Source of the DNA: Merluccius polli
Taxonomy: Eukaryota; Chordata; Actinopteri; Gadiformes; Merlucciidae
NCBI GenBank assembly: GCA_030340625.1
Contig: JAOPHQ010002026.1
Location: 62,001 to 126,000 of the forward strand
DNA length: 64,000 bases
Reading direction: 5' to 3'
Shown piece after piece: positions 46,493 to 58,209 of this stretch; the first letter of the stretch is position 1; each line of letters opens with the position of its first letter. The position numbers and the translations under genes were made by a program. Under the pieces are notes generated by a model that did no database searches, had not been told where the DNA came from, and saw only the letters and a program-made list of their open reading frames with translations.

Positions 46493-46844
46493 GTTGGAAG
46501 ACAAAGTTGATTATACTTAAGTAAAAAGATTTAGCAATAAAAGAGGCATTTAAGTTAGTATTACTTAATTCACATACATTTAATGAACACATGTTATATA
46601 CGTTGAATTAATTGCTGCATTTAAGTGTAAAAAGCTAATTCTTTACATTTCACTTCAGTAAATGGAATTAGTAATGCTAACTCATAATACACATGTCACA
46701 ATAACTCTAGATATAAGAGTTATCTTTACTTACATAAAATAATTGCTGGTATTTCATTTATTTGAGTTAGTAAACTTAAATAGTTCAAGGCAATCGGTTT
46801 CCTCAAACAGTTTAAGTTGAACTAACGTGTCAGGTTTTACAGTG

Positions 46845-47336
46845 TATCGGTATGAATCTGTGTGAGGGAAATGGATTCATAACATCCCTTCAATTTTACC
46901 TCCTCCTTGTCTCTCCCTCTGTCTTTATCAGGAAGCATTACTAATGGCAGTTTGCGCACTTTGTTGATGGATATGATTTCAAATTGCAAGTGGGACTTGA
47001 TTTGCAAGAAGTCCTGCATGGTGTGCAGGAATCAGATGAGGCGCCTTATTAAAAGAATAACCCTCAGCCAGAGCATAGAGTGCACCACCATCAATACGTC
47101 ATAACAGACAGACAGAGACAGCTGAGCAAACAGACAAATATGACAATATGATATGAAGATTGTTGACTGAAAACAGGCAGACTAGTGTGGGTTGGGTGTG
47201 GTGAACATTTGGTGGAGCATGGCAGCTATGATTAGCCTAGCTTGGCTTGGTTGTCATGTGTGGAAATTGTATGAAACTGGTAAGATGAGGAACGAAAGAA
47301 GGGGCCGTCTCTACGGACTTCCCTCGCTGTGTGCGT

Positions 47337-47398
<62 letters not shown>

Positions 47399-48228
47399 TT
47401 AGTGGTGTCAAGCTAAAACCATGCCTGGTGAAATTAAGTGTCAGGCTAGTTATGACTGGGAGGACAGTAGCATCCCCACATAATCAGTGCAGCCTTCACA
47501 CACACACGCACACACACACACACTTCATTTGCAATTTTCAAAACAAGGAGGTGAGGTAGGGATTATAATGGTGTAAATGTAAATTAAACTTGCAAACAAC
47601 ACGCGTCGTGTCACGGTGCCTCTAGCAAGCATTGTAAAAGCCTCGTCTTGGTTGATTAACCTATCGTTTTTGTCATTTCTGAACCATCCAAATGTAAATG
47701 TAGTGTACCTTGTAATACCTTGTGTACCCCATGTACTTAATACCAAGACATCCAGAACCAGAGTGGAGGAATTACAGCTATGCTCTGCGACTGTAAAAGA
47801 AGCAGTTATATGGTTTTATATCCGATGGGACGGTAGTTTTTTTCTTTGTTTGCTGTTGTAAGGGACTTTGTTTGCCGTTGCAAGGGACCGCTCCCAGAAA
47901 TGGCCTCTTTTATGACTCTCCCTCCCGCCACCAAAACAAACCTGAATCCAGGTTTTTTATCACAATCAATAAAAGACACACACTATCCACTGCGGTGTAG
48001 TGGTCGAATACAACAGAGCTTGGCTTGACGACAGCTGGAAAAATCCACCTTTTGTGGTCCCCTGGTCAACAAAAGTTTTTTTTTTTTATGTTTCCCATTT
48101 TGGGATGCGGTGTGTCTGTTTGCTTTATGTCGAGTGTATATCAAACGGGTATGGCAGGGGTCAGCTCCGCAGCGCGATTACGATTTCAACGACTCACGAT
48201 TTCAATGAGTCGTTTTCATAATCAAGGG
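46845..48228. other. Non-coding interval
   Basis: TG at 47335-47391 and CA at 47502-47522. No gene recognised; frames below 82 codons with no domain. Confidence 0.55.
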
Positions 48229-48237
48229 GTTATGATC

Positions 48238-48745
48238 TAGCCTAGAACTCTAGACACCCCCTAGTGGCAGCACATTTATTTGGCAGCTAGGTAGGTCTAG
48301 CACGGCTCCATCGGCTTTTTGGTGCTGGAAACACCAAGTATGTCAGACCAATCACAGCGTGAGGGGCGGAGTCGAAAGCCAGGCTACCATGACGACAGAG
48401 ATGCGACGGTTCCGTGTTAGAGGTAAACAATGGCTGCTGCTGCTGGCGAACGGTTGTCTTTCGAGTCGGCTTTGGCCGCGACTCTTCAAGAGTCTTTGAG
48501 AAAAGAACAAAGAACGGCACTGAAGTCTTTCCTCAAAAAGAAATATGTATTCTGAGTTTTGATTAATTACGTAGTCAGAGCCGTCGCTCTGACTACGTCA
48601 CCTTCTTCGTTGCTCTGATTGGTTGTAGCGCTATCCTATTGCGTGCAGAGGGAACTTGAAAGACAACCGTTTATCCCGCCCACACTGCCAATGGAGCTGA
48701 GCCAGACCTTACATCTTTCTGATGTGGGTCTGGCTTGCCAGGCTA
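48238..48745 (+). mobile_element. 9-bp-TSD DNA element carrying a helicase-like ORF start, copy 2
   Basis: TAGCCTAGAACTC to TTGCCAGGCTA, perfect 9-bp duplication GTTATGATC (48229-48237, 48746-48754). Inverted relative to copy 1 (22071-22608), with the same internal-deletion junction and the same ACGTAGTCAGAGC palindrome. Confidence 0.85.
48430..48555 (+). pseudogene. Helicase-like N-terminal fragment, copy 2
   Basis: MAAAAGERLSFESALAATLQ, ESLRKEQRTALKSFLKKKYV, F, stop (41 aa). Differs from copy 1 by a short in-frame loss before LRKEQ and a stop at the point where copy 1 reads GVL. Start codon and first 20 residues are conserved between copies. Confidence 0.45.
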
Positions 48746-48754
48746 GTTATGATC

Positions 48755-49462
48755 TAGTATAACGTAGAAATGTAAATGTTATAGTGCTTTGTATCCAGAA
48801 GAACCGCAGCACCCCCCGTTTACTTTTAGTTGTTTACAGGCCAGTCTTGGCCTCTCCAATATGGCGACGATGTTGACATATCGCAGCAACGGGCCGAAGC
48901 AGTCAATGCGGCGTCTACTGTATGTATATTTGTCTATGGGTTAGCACCATGGGAAAGGACCCGGTGCGATTGTTTGTCTGAGCCCGGGGAAGCAGGTTAA
49001 TCTAGAGCAGATGGTCTTGAAGCTACAGGGCACAGCCACCCGCCCAGACAAGAACTCATTTGCAACAAACACATCCGACCCCCCCCCAACCGCCGAGTAC
49101 AAAAACGAATGTGTGCGTGCGTGTGTCCTTTTATATCTTCCATGAGGATAAATACTATAAATAATTGAGTCACAAATCCTGGAGGACATATCGTAGCATA
49201 TGCTGATGTTCGCATAGTGCTTCGCTGGAAACAATGAAGTGGACTGGAGTGGTCTGTTTGTTCTGTTCCCTCCACCAACTGGCCCTGCCTCCATGAAGCA
49301 TGAAGGCGCTCGCTTTTTGCATGACAATTTGCCTTCACGCTACGGACTGGAGAATCATCTCATCTCCTCCCTCATGTGATTTCCACGGGACTTTGAACAC
49401 ACTGCATTCACATCCTGCAGAAGCCTGCATCTCGCTTTAAGGTCTATGCCCCTCCCTTATTT
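48755..49462. other. Non-coding interval
   Basis: Nothing recognised. Confidence 0.5.
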
Positions 49463-49464
49463 TC

Positions 49465-49559
<95 letters not shown>

Positions 49560-49770
49560 TTCCTCGCTCTCTCTCTCCCTCTTGCTCCCTTCCTCTCTCA
49601 CGCTCTCTTTCTCTTCCTCTCTCTCTGCCCCCCCCCTTCCCTCTCTCCCCCCATCTCTCCCCCTCTCATGCTCTCTTTCTCTTCCTCTCTATCCCCCCGC
49701 TTCCCTCTCTCCCCCCATCTCTCCCTCTCTCACGCTCTCTTTCTCTCTCTCTCCACCTCTCTCTCTCCTC
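49463..49770. repeat. (CT)n microsatellite with degenerate CT-rich tail
   Basis: Pure CT to about 49556, then CCCTCTCTC-type imperfect repeats including a duplicated CTCTCATGCTCTCTTTCTCT phrase. Confidence 0.95.
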
Positions 49771-49980
49771 ATATCTAATTTCAAATGGAGATAAAGATTT
49801 GAAAGGCCTTTATGATGATTTTCCACGGCCCGCGCCGGCCTGAAATGACATCACACACTCGGCCAGCTTGCCCCCTTCAGACGATGGAAATGGCCTCGCA
49901 AACTCATCAGCCAACTCATCAATGACAGAGTCACACTCACTAAGCCTTGAACCGGACACGATGGCACATCGGACCAGTCT

Positions 49981-50016
<36 letters not shown>

Positions 50017-50241
50017 TACACTGAGTGGACCTTGGACCGTTTGATGCAGTCTACATGATGGTATTGTGTCTAAATGCAAATGAGTATTTAAGGTCATCTG
50101 TTTTTCAAAGGATATCTGCCCACCACGACATCGGTTATCAGATGGCGAGGTCCAAAGGTTATTCTTGAAAAATAGCCAAACATATCACAGCCATCTGTAA
50201 ATGAGGTACACATGTGCAATTATTAATATTAGGGTTTTTTT

Positions 50242-50304
<63 letters not shown>

Positions 50305-50899
50305 ACATGTGTTTACACTTGTGCCCTGAGGGCAGTGATGCAACCAACAGTAACTGTTTCTGTTTGTGAGATTTGTCTGTGTCATTATGCCATGTCTCAA
50401 GCACGTGTGTATCTGTGCGCGGCCGTCTGTCAGATAACTGTGTTATTCTGGACCCAGAGGGCAGCAGAACTGCCGGTGTAGAAAACTGACCCCAGCCCCC
50501 CCCCCCCAAGCTAATAACACACACAGTCAAGGGCTCTTTCCAGGAGGATGGCTAAAAGTTGTGTTGCATTGTGGGTAAATGTGCTTGTCTGCCATGTCTG
50601 GACAAGACTGATAAGGCGACAGAGGCTGGCGCAGGATCAGGATCGGTTCGTTCCTCTTTTTCCACTTGTCTTTCTCCGTCTCTCTCTCTTTCTCTCACCC
50701 TCCCTCATTATCAGGTTTCGGCTCACCATTTTTCAACGCCTCTCCCGCTGCCTCGTCTGCTCCCTGCCTCTGCTTTCCAATGGAGGCGGTGTCTCTCACA
50801 TTCATTTAGGTGTGAGCTATTCCTGCCTCAAACCATTCTCACACAGGACCTTTCCCCCTCTGACTTGTCATCTAACCGTCTTCCTCACATATCATGCAT

Positions 50900-50967
<68 letters not shown>

Positions 50968-52028
50968 ATTCTCTGACAATGGGATTGTCCCACTCTTTCC
51001 GAAGTTTGAAATACCCAGCTGTCATCTCCTGCTCTAGATATCCTCAAGCCTCTTTTTCCCTTTCCCACTTATTTCCCCTCCTCCCATGTTGTCATCCTGT
51101 CAGCCAATAGACATTTCTATGAGGCCAGGGTGGCAACAGAGCTTAATGGGTCGTGGTGGGGTGGAGGGAATGGGGATGAACTGCATGATAAAAGGCCACT
51201 TTAAAAGGAGAACACCATTTGTACATTGGTTTGCATGAGATGGTTGCTCGAGGTCAAACACGTTATTGCATGCATAACCTCTTATTGGCCGATATGATCA
51301 CCACCCGGTACCTGCTGATTAAGCCTTGATGCGACACACTTGTTCTCCACTTATTGAAACTGCTATTAAAACAATGTTTTAAAGGCGGGAGGGGGTTTGG
51401 GGAAGCCTGATTTGCTAATGTCTGGCTCTTGGAGGACACTAGATACCGTCTTCCTAGTTCAGCCTCTGCATGTTGATCAAACAGGCTCTTGAGGATACAG
51501 TTAACATCCCAGCATGCATGTGCTTTACAAACGCTATATCTTACATATGAAGGAGGCATGCGTCATCCCCAACAGCAAATAACCACTGTCACCGTATCGT
51601 ATGAACGGAGCAAACACGGCGTTGACGCTTCGAGGCACCAGGTACTGAGACCATTTCAGCCGCTATAGCGTTAAACCAGCGGCTGTGTAACCAGATGGGT
51701 CACAGAATGCACGAACAGCATGAGTGGAAGGTGTGATGGCTCTCTCGGTCACATGATCCTCGCTGCTCGCTCCGTGTCATTGCCACTCGCACACTGTGAT
51801 GACACGGCGAGGTCTCGTGGCATTGGCAAGTCGTAATTAAACCGAGGGGCTGACTCCAGCCGATGCTCCGCTGCTCCATTACAATTTGCCTTCTCCTTTA
51901 ATTGCTTTTCTACCCCCCTATTCCCAGCTCACGGCCCTGCGCCCCCATCTATTAGCAATCTATTCAATTCCATAAGGGGAGAAATTGCTCAACACAAATA
52001 TCAGAGCGAGGATAGCATGCGGCACGCA
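49771..52028. other. Non-coding interval with microsatellites
   Basis: CA at 49982-50015, TG at 50244-50300, poly-C near 50500, CT at 50904-50967. No gene is seen; the 183-codon frame at 50559-51110 is a CT-tract artefact. Confidence 0.6.
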
Positions 52029-52105
52029 GTGTTTCCCCTACATGCATCCAGCAGTGGCGCCACTGCAATCAGCCACGCAAAAAGATTAGAAAAACAATTT
52101 AGAAT
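52029..52105. mobile_element. End fragment of the CAGTGTTTCCCCTA hAT family
   Basis: CAGTGTTTCCCCTA then CATCCAGCAGTGGCGCCACT, as at both ends of 14760-16151. No matching opposite end nearby. Confidence 0.65.
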
Positions 52106-52667
52106 TAGAAATTGTGTTGGCCGCCCAAAATGCCATTTGTTTTATTTAAAAACATATATATCATAGATGGACCCCCCCCTCAATTGTTACATTTTTATTA
52201 GTCATTGGAGAAATATTAAAAATACTGACAGCAAAATACTGACTGCTATGGAAGGCTATTCCAGGCAGAGAAGTGATATCCAATAGGATCAAAGGGCTGG
52301 GAGCTCATTCAGTGCATTAATTTATCATATTGGATGACTCTCAAACCATTCGCAAACTAATTATGAGTCATTTTACATTGAGCAGTCCATCAAATAAGAA
52401 AAAAAAAAAAAAGACGAAGGGAAATTATTCAGCCAAAAAAAGCAGCTGTCATCCTAGCACTGAACAGAGGTAACCCCATCTCTTTCTTCAGAGACAATGT
52501 AATATCAAACAGTGTCGTACACCTCAAAGATGAGGCTTTTAAGAGACTCAATATAGTCTTCAGAGAGGACCACAGCCGCCTTTTATAACAGTACATGTGC
52601 CATTTTGGACGCCATTATTCGAACAGTCATACAATCCAGTAAGTAGTGCATAGAATTATTAAGCATA

Positions 52668-52745
52668 GGTGGCCCCAGTGGGACTCAAACCCATAACCCT
52701 GGCAGTGTTAATGCCATGCTCACCATAAAGTCGGTAGAGGAGAGA
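52668..52745 (-). repeat. tRNA-like sequence, possible SINE head
   Basis: On the minus strand: ATGGTGAGCATGGCATTAAC then GGGTTATGGGTTTGAGTCCCACTGG, with a B-box-like GGTTTGAGTCC. It has no complete cloverleaf, so it is not a functional tRNA. Confidence 0.35.
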
Positions 52746-54255
52746 GAAGGGGCGAGGTCTTACACCAGCGTAACAGTGGGTCTAGTGTCATTACATAAGG
52801 TTGCTGGCAGGCCTAGAGGAAGAGCTTAGGAGCCAACAGTCCTGCAGAGCACTGGGCACAGCTTCTGTCTCTCTCTCTCCCTCTCCCTCTCTCTCTCTCT
52901 CTCCCTCTTTCTTTTGATGGACAGGATTCCTGCATGTGACAAATATACACATATAACTTCTTGGTTCACACAGGGTGAATTTTCTGTGTGTATTTCGATC
53001 ATCTTCCCTTTTTCTATTCTTAACTCTGGCTCGTCTTCCTCCCTCTCTCTCTCCCTTTGTCCGCTCTCCCATAGAAAGGCTCCCTACTGTAACTGCCCAC
53101 TGCAGTGAAAGGCAGACGGAGAGTGGTGTATGTGAGTCTTTGTATGTCGCCACAGAGAGTATAATCTGCTTGATGTTCTGCCACTGTCGCTGCCCACACT
53201 GGTGATGAATGGCGCATTGTTAGAAAGAAGCCATACTGTAACATACACATGCCTTCAATTCATTATTTTGAAATCAATGTGGAGGTATTTACACCAGGAC
53301 AAGCGCACAGGGGAAAAACAATGTAAATCGTTAACCATTCTTCAATAAACAAAATCGTTTTTGAGAGATTCTTTCTCAAAAAGAAAAATCAGACGTTCTC
53401 CCCGTCACCGACCCAGGAATGTTTTTTTTCCGAATCAACCGCCACCTTATCTGACCACTGGCGTCCCTCCTGCCCCGCCATCTTATGTTCATCATAGCAT
53501 GAAAATTGAAAACCCCTCAGCTGTATCCCCTCGGCAACAGTGGAGTGGATTGGAGTGGAAAAGCAAGCAAGTCAACAAATGAAGAAATAAAGAAATAAAC
53601 GTTCACGGTCTACAATGTGGACGCTTTATGAAGAGGGGGCTTAAGTGTGGCGGTCTTCAATCAACCATTCAACCATTCATGCTGTCAGCTACAGTGTACA
53701 CGCGGCGGGCTGAGTATGCAAATTGTCCGCAGGACGAGGAAGTGTTATCATCGATGAATGACAGGGTGGGTACTTCCTTGAGCCCGCTGTTAGTTGGTAG
53801 TAGAGTACACACTGGTGGTGGTGCAGGGTTTTTCCTCTTCGTTCCCCGGGGCCACAGTTCCCGACACATAAGTGTGCATGCTAATCACTTTCATGGCTGC
53901 TAAATATAATGATGAATTAATAACAGGACAGCATTAATAAAGTGCTTAACGTGGCTTGTGATGCTGCGGCACTCAAGCTATTGAAGTGAACACGGAAATT
54001 ACTTATTGGCACTTTAAATTAAGCTGTGTGAAAAGATTTTAAAAAGATCTACAAGTCATTTTTACATCTCTTCTGTGTGAAAAAGGCAGTCATTGCTTTG
54101 CACTCAACACTGCTGACAGTGGGAAGGTGAGAGCTGGCATGATTACAGGTGTAGAGGGAATGGGAGTGGAGGTGACAGGGCTGATACGGTCCCAGGGGGT
54201 GGTAAAGGTGGTAAAGAGACTGAAATGGTCACAGGGACCGAGGATTGGGGGGATG

Positions 54256-54296
<41 letters not shown>

Positions 54297-54589
54297 TGTG
54301 TGTGTGGCGGGGGTGGATGGAGGGGGTTGGTGGTGGAGAGTAGGAAGGTGGGGAGACAGAAATAGCTCTGTGTGGCCACGGTGCTCACCTTTATTTTCCA
54401 TGTTCCAATATAGCAACCCACACACACGTCCCTTTTGATAGGGACACAAAAAACCCAAGTTGACAATATCAACACAATATAATTTAACAAGAACTGCATC
54501 TCTATCTGCTCTATGTGCCTCAGCCGCAGTTCTCTGCACATTCTCTGCAAACAAGTATTCTACCTAGCAGCATATTCTTTACCTGGTTA
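52746..54589. other. Non-coding interval
   Basis: CT tract 52868-52912 and TG tract 54257-54307. Nothing coding recognised. Confidence 0.5.
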
Positions 54590-55717
54590 TTATACCATGG
54601 CCCGGGTGAATACTCGATTCTGATTGGCTGGAGAGGTGTTGATTAACTTTGATAACTGCACGGCTATGACGTGATCATAACATAAGCAGTCTTATCAATA
54701 GTCTAAAAATGTATGCGCTAAACGAAACGTTAATAAATGTCAACTTTGACCGGACTCGGATGGGACAACGTTTAGAAAGCTTTCCTATTGCCAGGTCGTT
54801 ACTATGATCATCTCTATTTACCTGAGTAATAAGGTAACATTTCCATGTCGTTACTAAGATCATCTCTATTTACCGGAGTAATAAGGTAACGTTTCCATGT
54901 CGTTACTAAGGTCGTCTCTATTTACTGGAGTAATAAGGTAACGTTGCCATGTCATTACTAAGGTCGTCTCTATTTACTGGAGTAATAAGGTAACGTTGCC
55001 ATGTCATTACTAAGGTCGTCTCTATTTACCAGAGTAATAAGGTAACGTTGCCATGTCTTTACTAAGGTCGTCTCTATTTACTGGAGTAATAAGGTAACGT
55101 TGCCAGGTCGTTACTAAGATTGTCTCTATTTACTGAAGTGATAAGGTAACGTTTCCATGTCGTTACTAAGATTGTCTCTATTTACTGGAGTAATAAGGTA
55201 ACGTTGCCAGGTCGTTACTAAGATTGTCTCTATTTACTGAAGTGATAAGGTAACGTTTCCATGTCGTTACTAAGATTGTCTCTATTTACCAGAGTAATAA
55301 GGTAACGTTGCCATGTCGTTACTAAGGTCGTCTCTATTTACTGGAGTAATAAGGTAACGTTGCCATGTCATTACTAAGGTCGTCTCTATTTACTGGAGTA
55401 ATAAAGTAACGTTGCCATATCGTTACTAAGGTCGTCTCTATTTACTGGAGTACTAAGGTAACGTTGCCATGTCGTTACTAAGGTTGTCTCTATTTACTGG
55501 AGTAATAAGGTAACGTCTGCATTCCATATGAATCTCATGTTAACTGATCGCATTCCAGGCATTAGTCAGACCCATACATTTCTCCAGCCATTTGCCGTTT
55601 GTTTCCAGGAACACAAAAAGTAGTGCGAGCTAAACGTTGTAATTTTGAGACAGAATTACCCCAAAATATGAATCCACACCTTTATATTTTAATGATTCAC
55701 AAGTGGCCATGGTATAA
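54590..55717. mobile_element. TIR-bounded element enclosing a minisatellite
   Basis: TTATACCATGGCC at the left and its inverse at about 55704-55717. The first 70 bp include ACTCGATTCTGATTGGCTGG, a phrase typical of a fish MITE. Nearly two thirds is the 52-bp minisatellite. The TSD is unclear. Confidence 0.5.
54791..55516 (+). repeat. 52-bp minisatellite, about 14 copies
   Basis: Unit: GTCGTTACTAAGGTCGTCTC then TATTTACTGGAGTAATAAGG and TAACGTTGCCAT (52 bp). Copies differ at a few positions (GTTTCC/GTTGCC, GATTG/GGTCG), and a two-unit pattern repeats near 55090-55260, so higher-order expansion took place. Confidence 0.95.
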
Positions 55718-55833
55718 GAGGGATAATCCACTCCGAGGTGTGCATGTATCAAAAAATAATGCACTTTGCGGAGGCAAACCCCCTTGGCGTGAATTATTTT
55801 TCGATACATGCACACTTTGTGGATTATCCCTTA
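55714..55833. repeat. Palindromic MITE-like hairpin
   Basis: TAAGAGGGATAATCCACTCC...GCATGTATCAAAAAATAAT pairs with ATTATTTTTCGATACATGC...GGATTATCCCTTA around about 20 nt. Confidence 0.8.
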
Positions 55834-56609
55834 CTTAGCATATATTAGGGAAAAAAACTCACCAATTAAACACACACACACAAACACACACACTGAGAGT
55901 AGATCATAAGGGAGTCGAGAGCGGGTGGAGATCTCCCTGAGGGCTGTCCTATGGCAGCATAAGATAGAGGGGAGAGCAGGGCAGTGACAGGAATGCCATT
56001 TTCCAGGCGCAAGAGCTATTAATCCCTCCGAGGGGGCGCTGTGGCCATGGCGAGCCCCCCTGTTTAACACCAGCTTTAAAGTCAAGGATGGCTCAACGCT
56101 AAAGCCAAGACCAATGTGAGTTAGAGCTTGTGTGTGTGTGTGTGTGTGCGTGTGGGTGTATTTGAGAAGAGAAATGAGAAGGCAGAGGAGGTAGAGCAAG
56201 GCAGTTAGTTGTCCTGATGCACCTGATTCAAGATGCCACTTGCCACTGTTAAGAGAGACCATTATCACTGAAACAATGCACTAAGCGATCTGTACGTACA
56301 CCTTGCTGACCCAGAGCCAGGGCAATGGGGAATACAAAGGGAGGGAGAGAGCTCTAGAGACATAGGGGAGGTGGATGAGCGATGGAAAGGGAGGGAGAAA
56401 GAGAGAGTTGGTGCAGTGCCATCCAATGAGGTTTTACAGCCTGAGAAGAGTGATGGTTTGCATGGAGTGAATAATAGGCAAAGCAGAAAAACAAACGGCT
56501 TATTTTCCCCTGTGTGACAACTTAAGCAGAAAATACCCACTTATTGTTTAGCCTCGCAGAGCCAGCCTTCCCATATGGACAGGCTAGGAAACAGCGGTGA
56601 TTAACTGTG
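55834..56609. other. Non-coding interval
   Basis: CA and TG tracts near 55870 and 56130. Nothing else recognised. Confidence 0.5.
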
Positions 56610-58209
56610 TTAAAGGGATGTTCCACCAGCACAGCCACGTTTTTATTAACTCATAGTGTCATCATAGTGTCCCAAGCTGTCCAAATGTACCCAAAAACCA
56701 AACAAAACACTCAGAATAAGTAAGTAACTTAGAATAAGTAAGTAAGCATACTATTGTCAATTTACCACAACGTCCATGTTGCATCGGACTTTAAGAGAGA
56801 TGCAGATATAAGCTTGGCTACTTTTAAGTTTTGTATTTTATATTTCTCGACCTGTGGACTATGTGGACTGCCATCACATTAACATGTAACTATTGAGTGT
56901 TGTAAAACAGTGGTTAACTGTAATGGAGCCCAACATATTACATAAAAGTATGCATGTCCGTATTTGCATTTCAATAATAATAATAAAGTAACAAATAAAA
57001 AAACCACAAGCTTTGTATCAAGACTAGAGATGGGCATAGATTAAAATATTTAATATAGATTAATCTAGACTAATCTTGAAATTAATCTAGGTTAATCTAG
57101 ATTAACGTGGCTCCTTTGAATGATGTCGAAGGTGTCCATAATATGTGTTTGCTGCCTAAATAATGACTTATATTGCCTAAATAATGACTTATATTACCTA
57201 AATAATGACTTATATTACCTAAATGAGGGGGGGGGGGGGGGGGGGGGGTGGGGGGTGCTACCGGAGCTTTTTGTTGAACGGGAGCTGCTACCGGAGCCTT
57301 CAGTTGCCGAATTGTTGAGCGGGGGAGGGGGGGGGGGGGGGGGGGGGGGGGGGTGCTACCGGAGGATTTCGGTTTGCGATAATATCGGCGATAAAAATAT
57401 TATCGCCGATAAAAATCTCGCGTTATCGCAGCCGATAACGCCGTTATCGGCCCATCACTAATCAAGACACAATTGTATTTGCCATAGTTGCCTGTCATAT
57501 CATACAGAAAGCCTGGAGAGAAAAGAAAGTTCAACATGGTGTTTAAACTCTTGTGCTTTAAAACACATTTGCTAACCTTAAACCTATTTGCAAACTTCTT
57601 GTATGCAAGCATTGCCACTTTATTCATTGAATGAGACGAGTAAACTAAGTAAACTGAAAATAGTCTTTTAGTAATGGTAATACTGCATTTATAAATACAG
57701 CGGTAAAACTTTGTCGAACGTCCATGCAGCGATACTTTATTACTTGGATGAGAGAAGCTAAACAGCAGGACTCGCTGTTGCACACTTGCCTGCTGTCGTT
57801 TCCGCTGTAAGATTTACTCTTCTGTGTATTCTGGCTCAAATACATATCCCTCATTCCTTCCACTCAGTAAGACTTGGCTGAAGTTATAGTACTCATTTAT
57901 TTGATCCGTAAATTGGATTGCTAGCAGCCATTGTAATATCTTGTGCAGCTCTTCAGGCTATCAACAACAAGACAACTAAATCTCACAGAGCCAAACTCCA
58001 AGCTGATTGGCCAGGGTGACGTGGCCAGGAGAGGAGGGCACTGAGAAAGTGTTTTTTTTCCGGCAAAAAGCCGGTACACTCTGGGGAAGGCAAATAGCCG
58101 TAGTTTGATTCACAGAACGCATTTCCAAGATGCTTCACCATTTGTAGGCGTCTTGTGCGGCAAACTAGAGACCATTAAAAAGTCGTAAATCGGTGGAACG
58201 TCCCTTTAA
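56610..58209. mobile_element. TTAA-flanked T2/Kolobok-like element
   Basis: Terminal TTAAAGGGATGTTCCACC and inverted TTAAAGGGACGTTCCACC (17 of 18 match) with TTAA at both outer ends. Non-autonomous, with a nested hAT at 57025-57460. Confidence 0.75.
57025..57460. mobile_element. hAT element (TAGAGATGGGC), 8-bp TSD, with module B
   Basis: TAGAGATGGGC and inverted TAGTGATGGGC; perfect ATCAAGAC duplication (57017-57024, 57461-57468). TATCGGCGATAA subterminal words; the centre holds module B units between G tracts at 57228-57250 and 57322-57352, in reverse orientation to 14142-14398. Confidence 0.92.

Larger units (their letters stand above)
32812..46844 (+). mobile_element. CACTA/EnSpm-like autonomous-type DNA transposon with nested insertions
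   Basis: The left end is CACTGTAAAACCTAACA and the inverted right end is CACTGTAAAACCTGACA (16 of 17 matching). TA lies directly outside both ends, a 2-bp target duplication. CACTR termini and a 2-3 bp TSD are EnSpm/CACTA (CMC superfamily) traits, supported by the transposase at 35021-37705. Subterminal direct repeats such as AAGGCAATCGGTTTCCTCAA (44452, 46789) are also CACTA-like. It carries a transposase relic and an intact-looking second gene, both on +. Insertions at 33258-34335, 39916-42048, 43439-44416 and 44542-46492 account for about 6.1 kb, leaving about 7.9 kb original. Confidence 0.8.

Noticed and set aside
50559..51110. 183-codon + frame
   Set aside because: Mostly CT-tract Ser/Leu; overlapping frame of similar length; no domain.
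52668..52745. A functional tRNA gene
   Set aside because: A B-box-like sequence is present, but no complete acceptor stem or anticodon arm can be drawn, so it is listed only as tRNA-like repeat.
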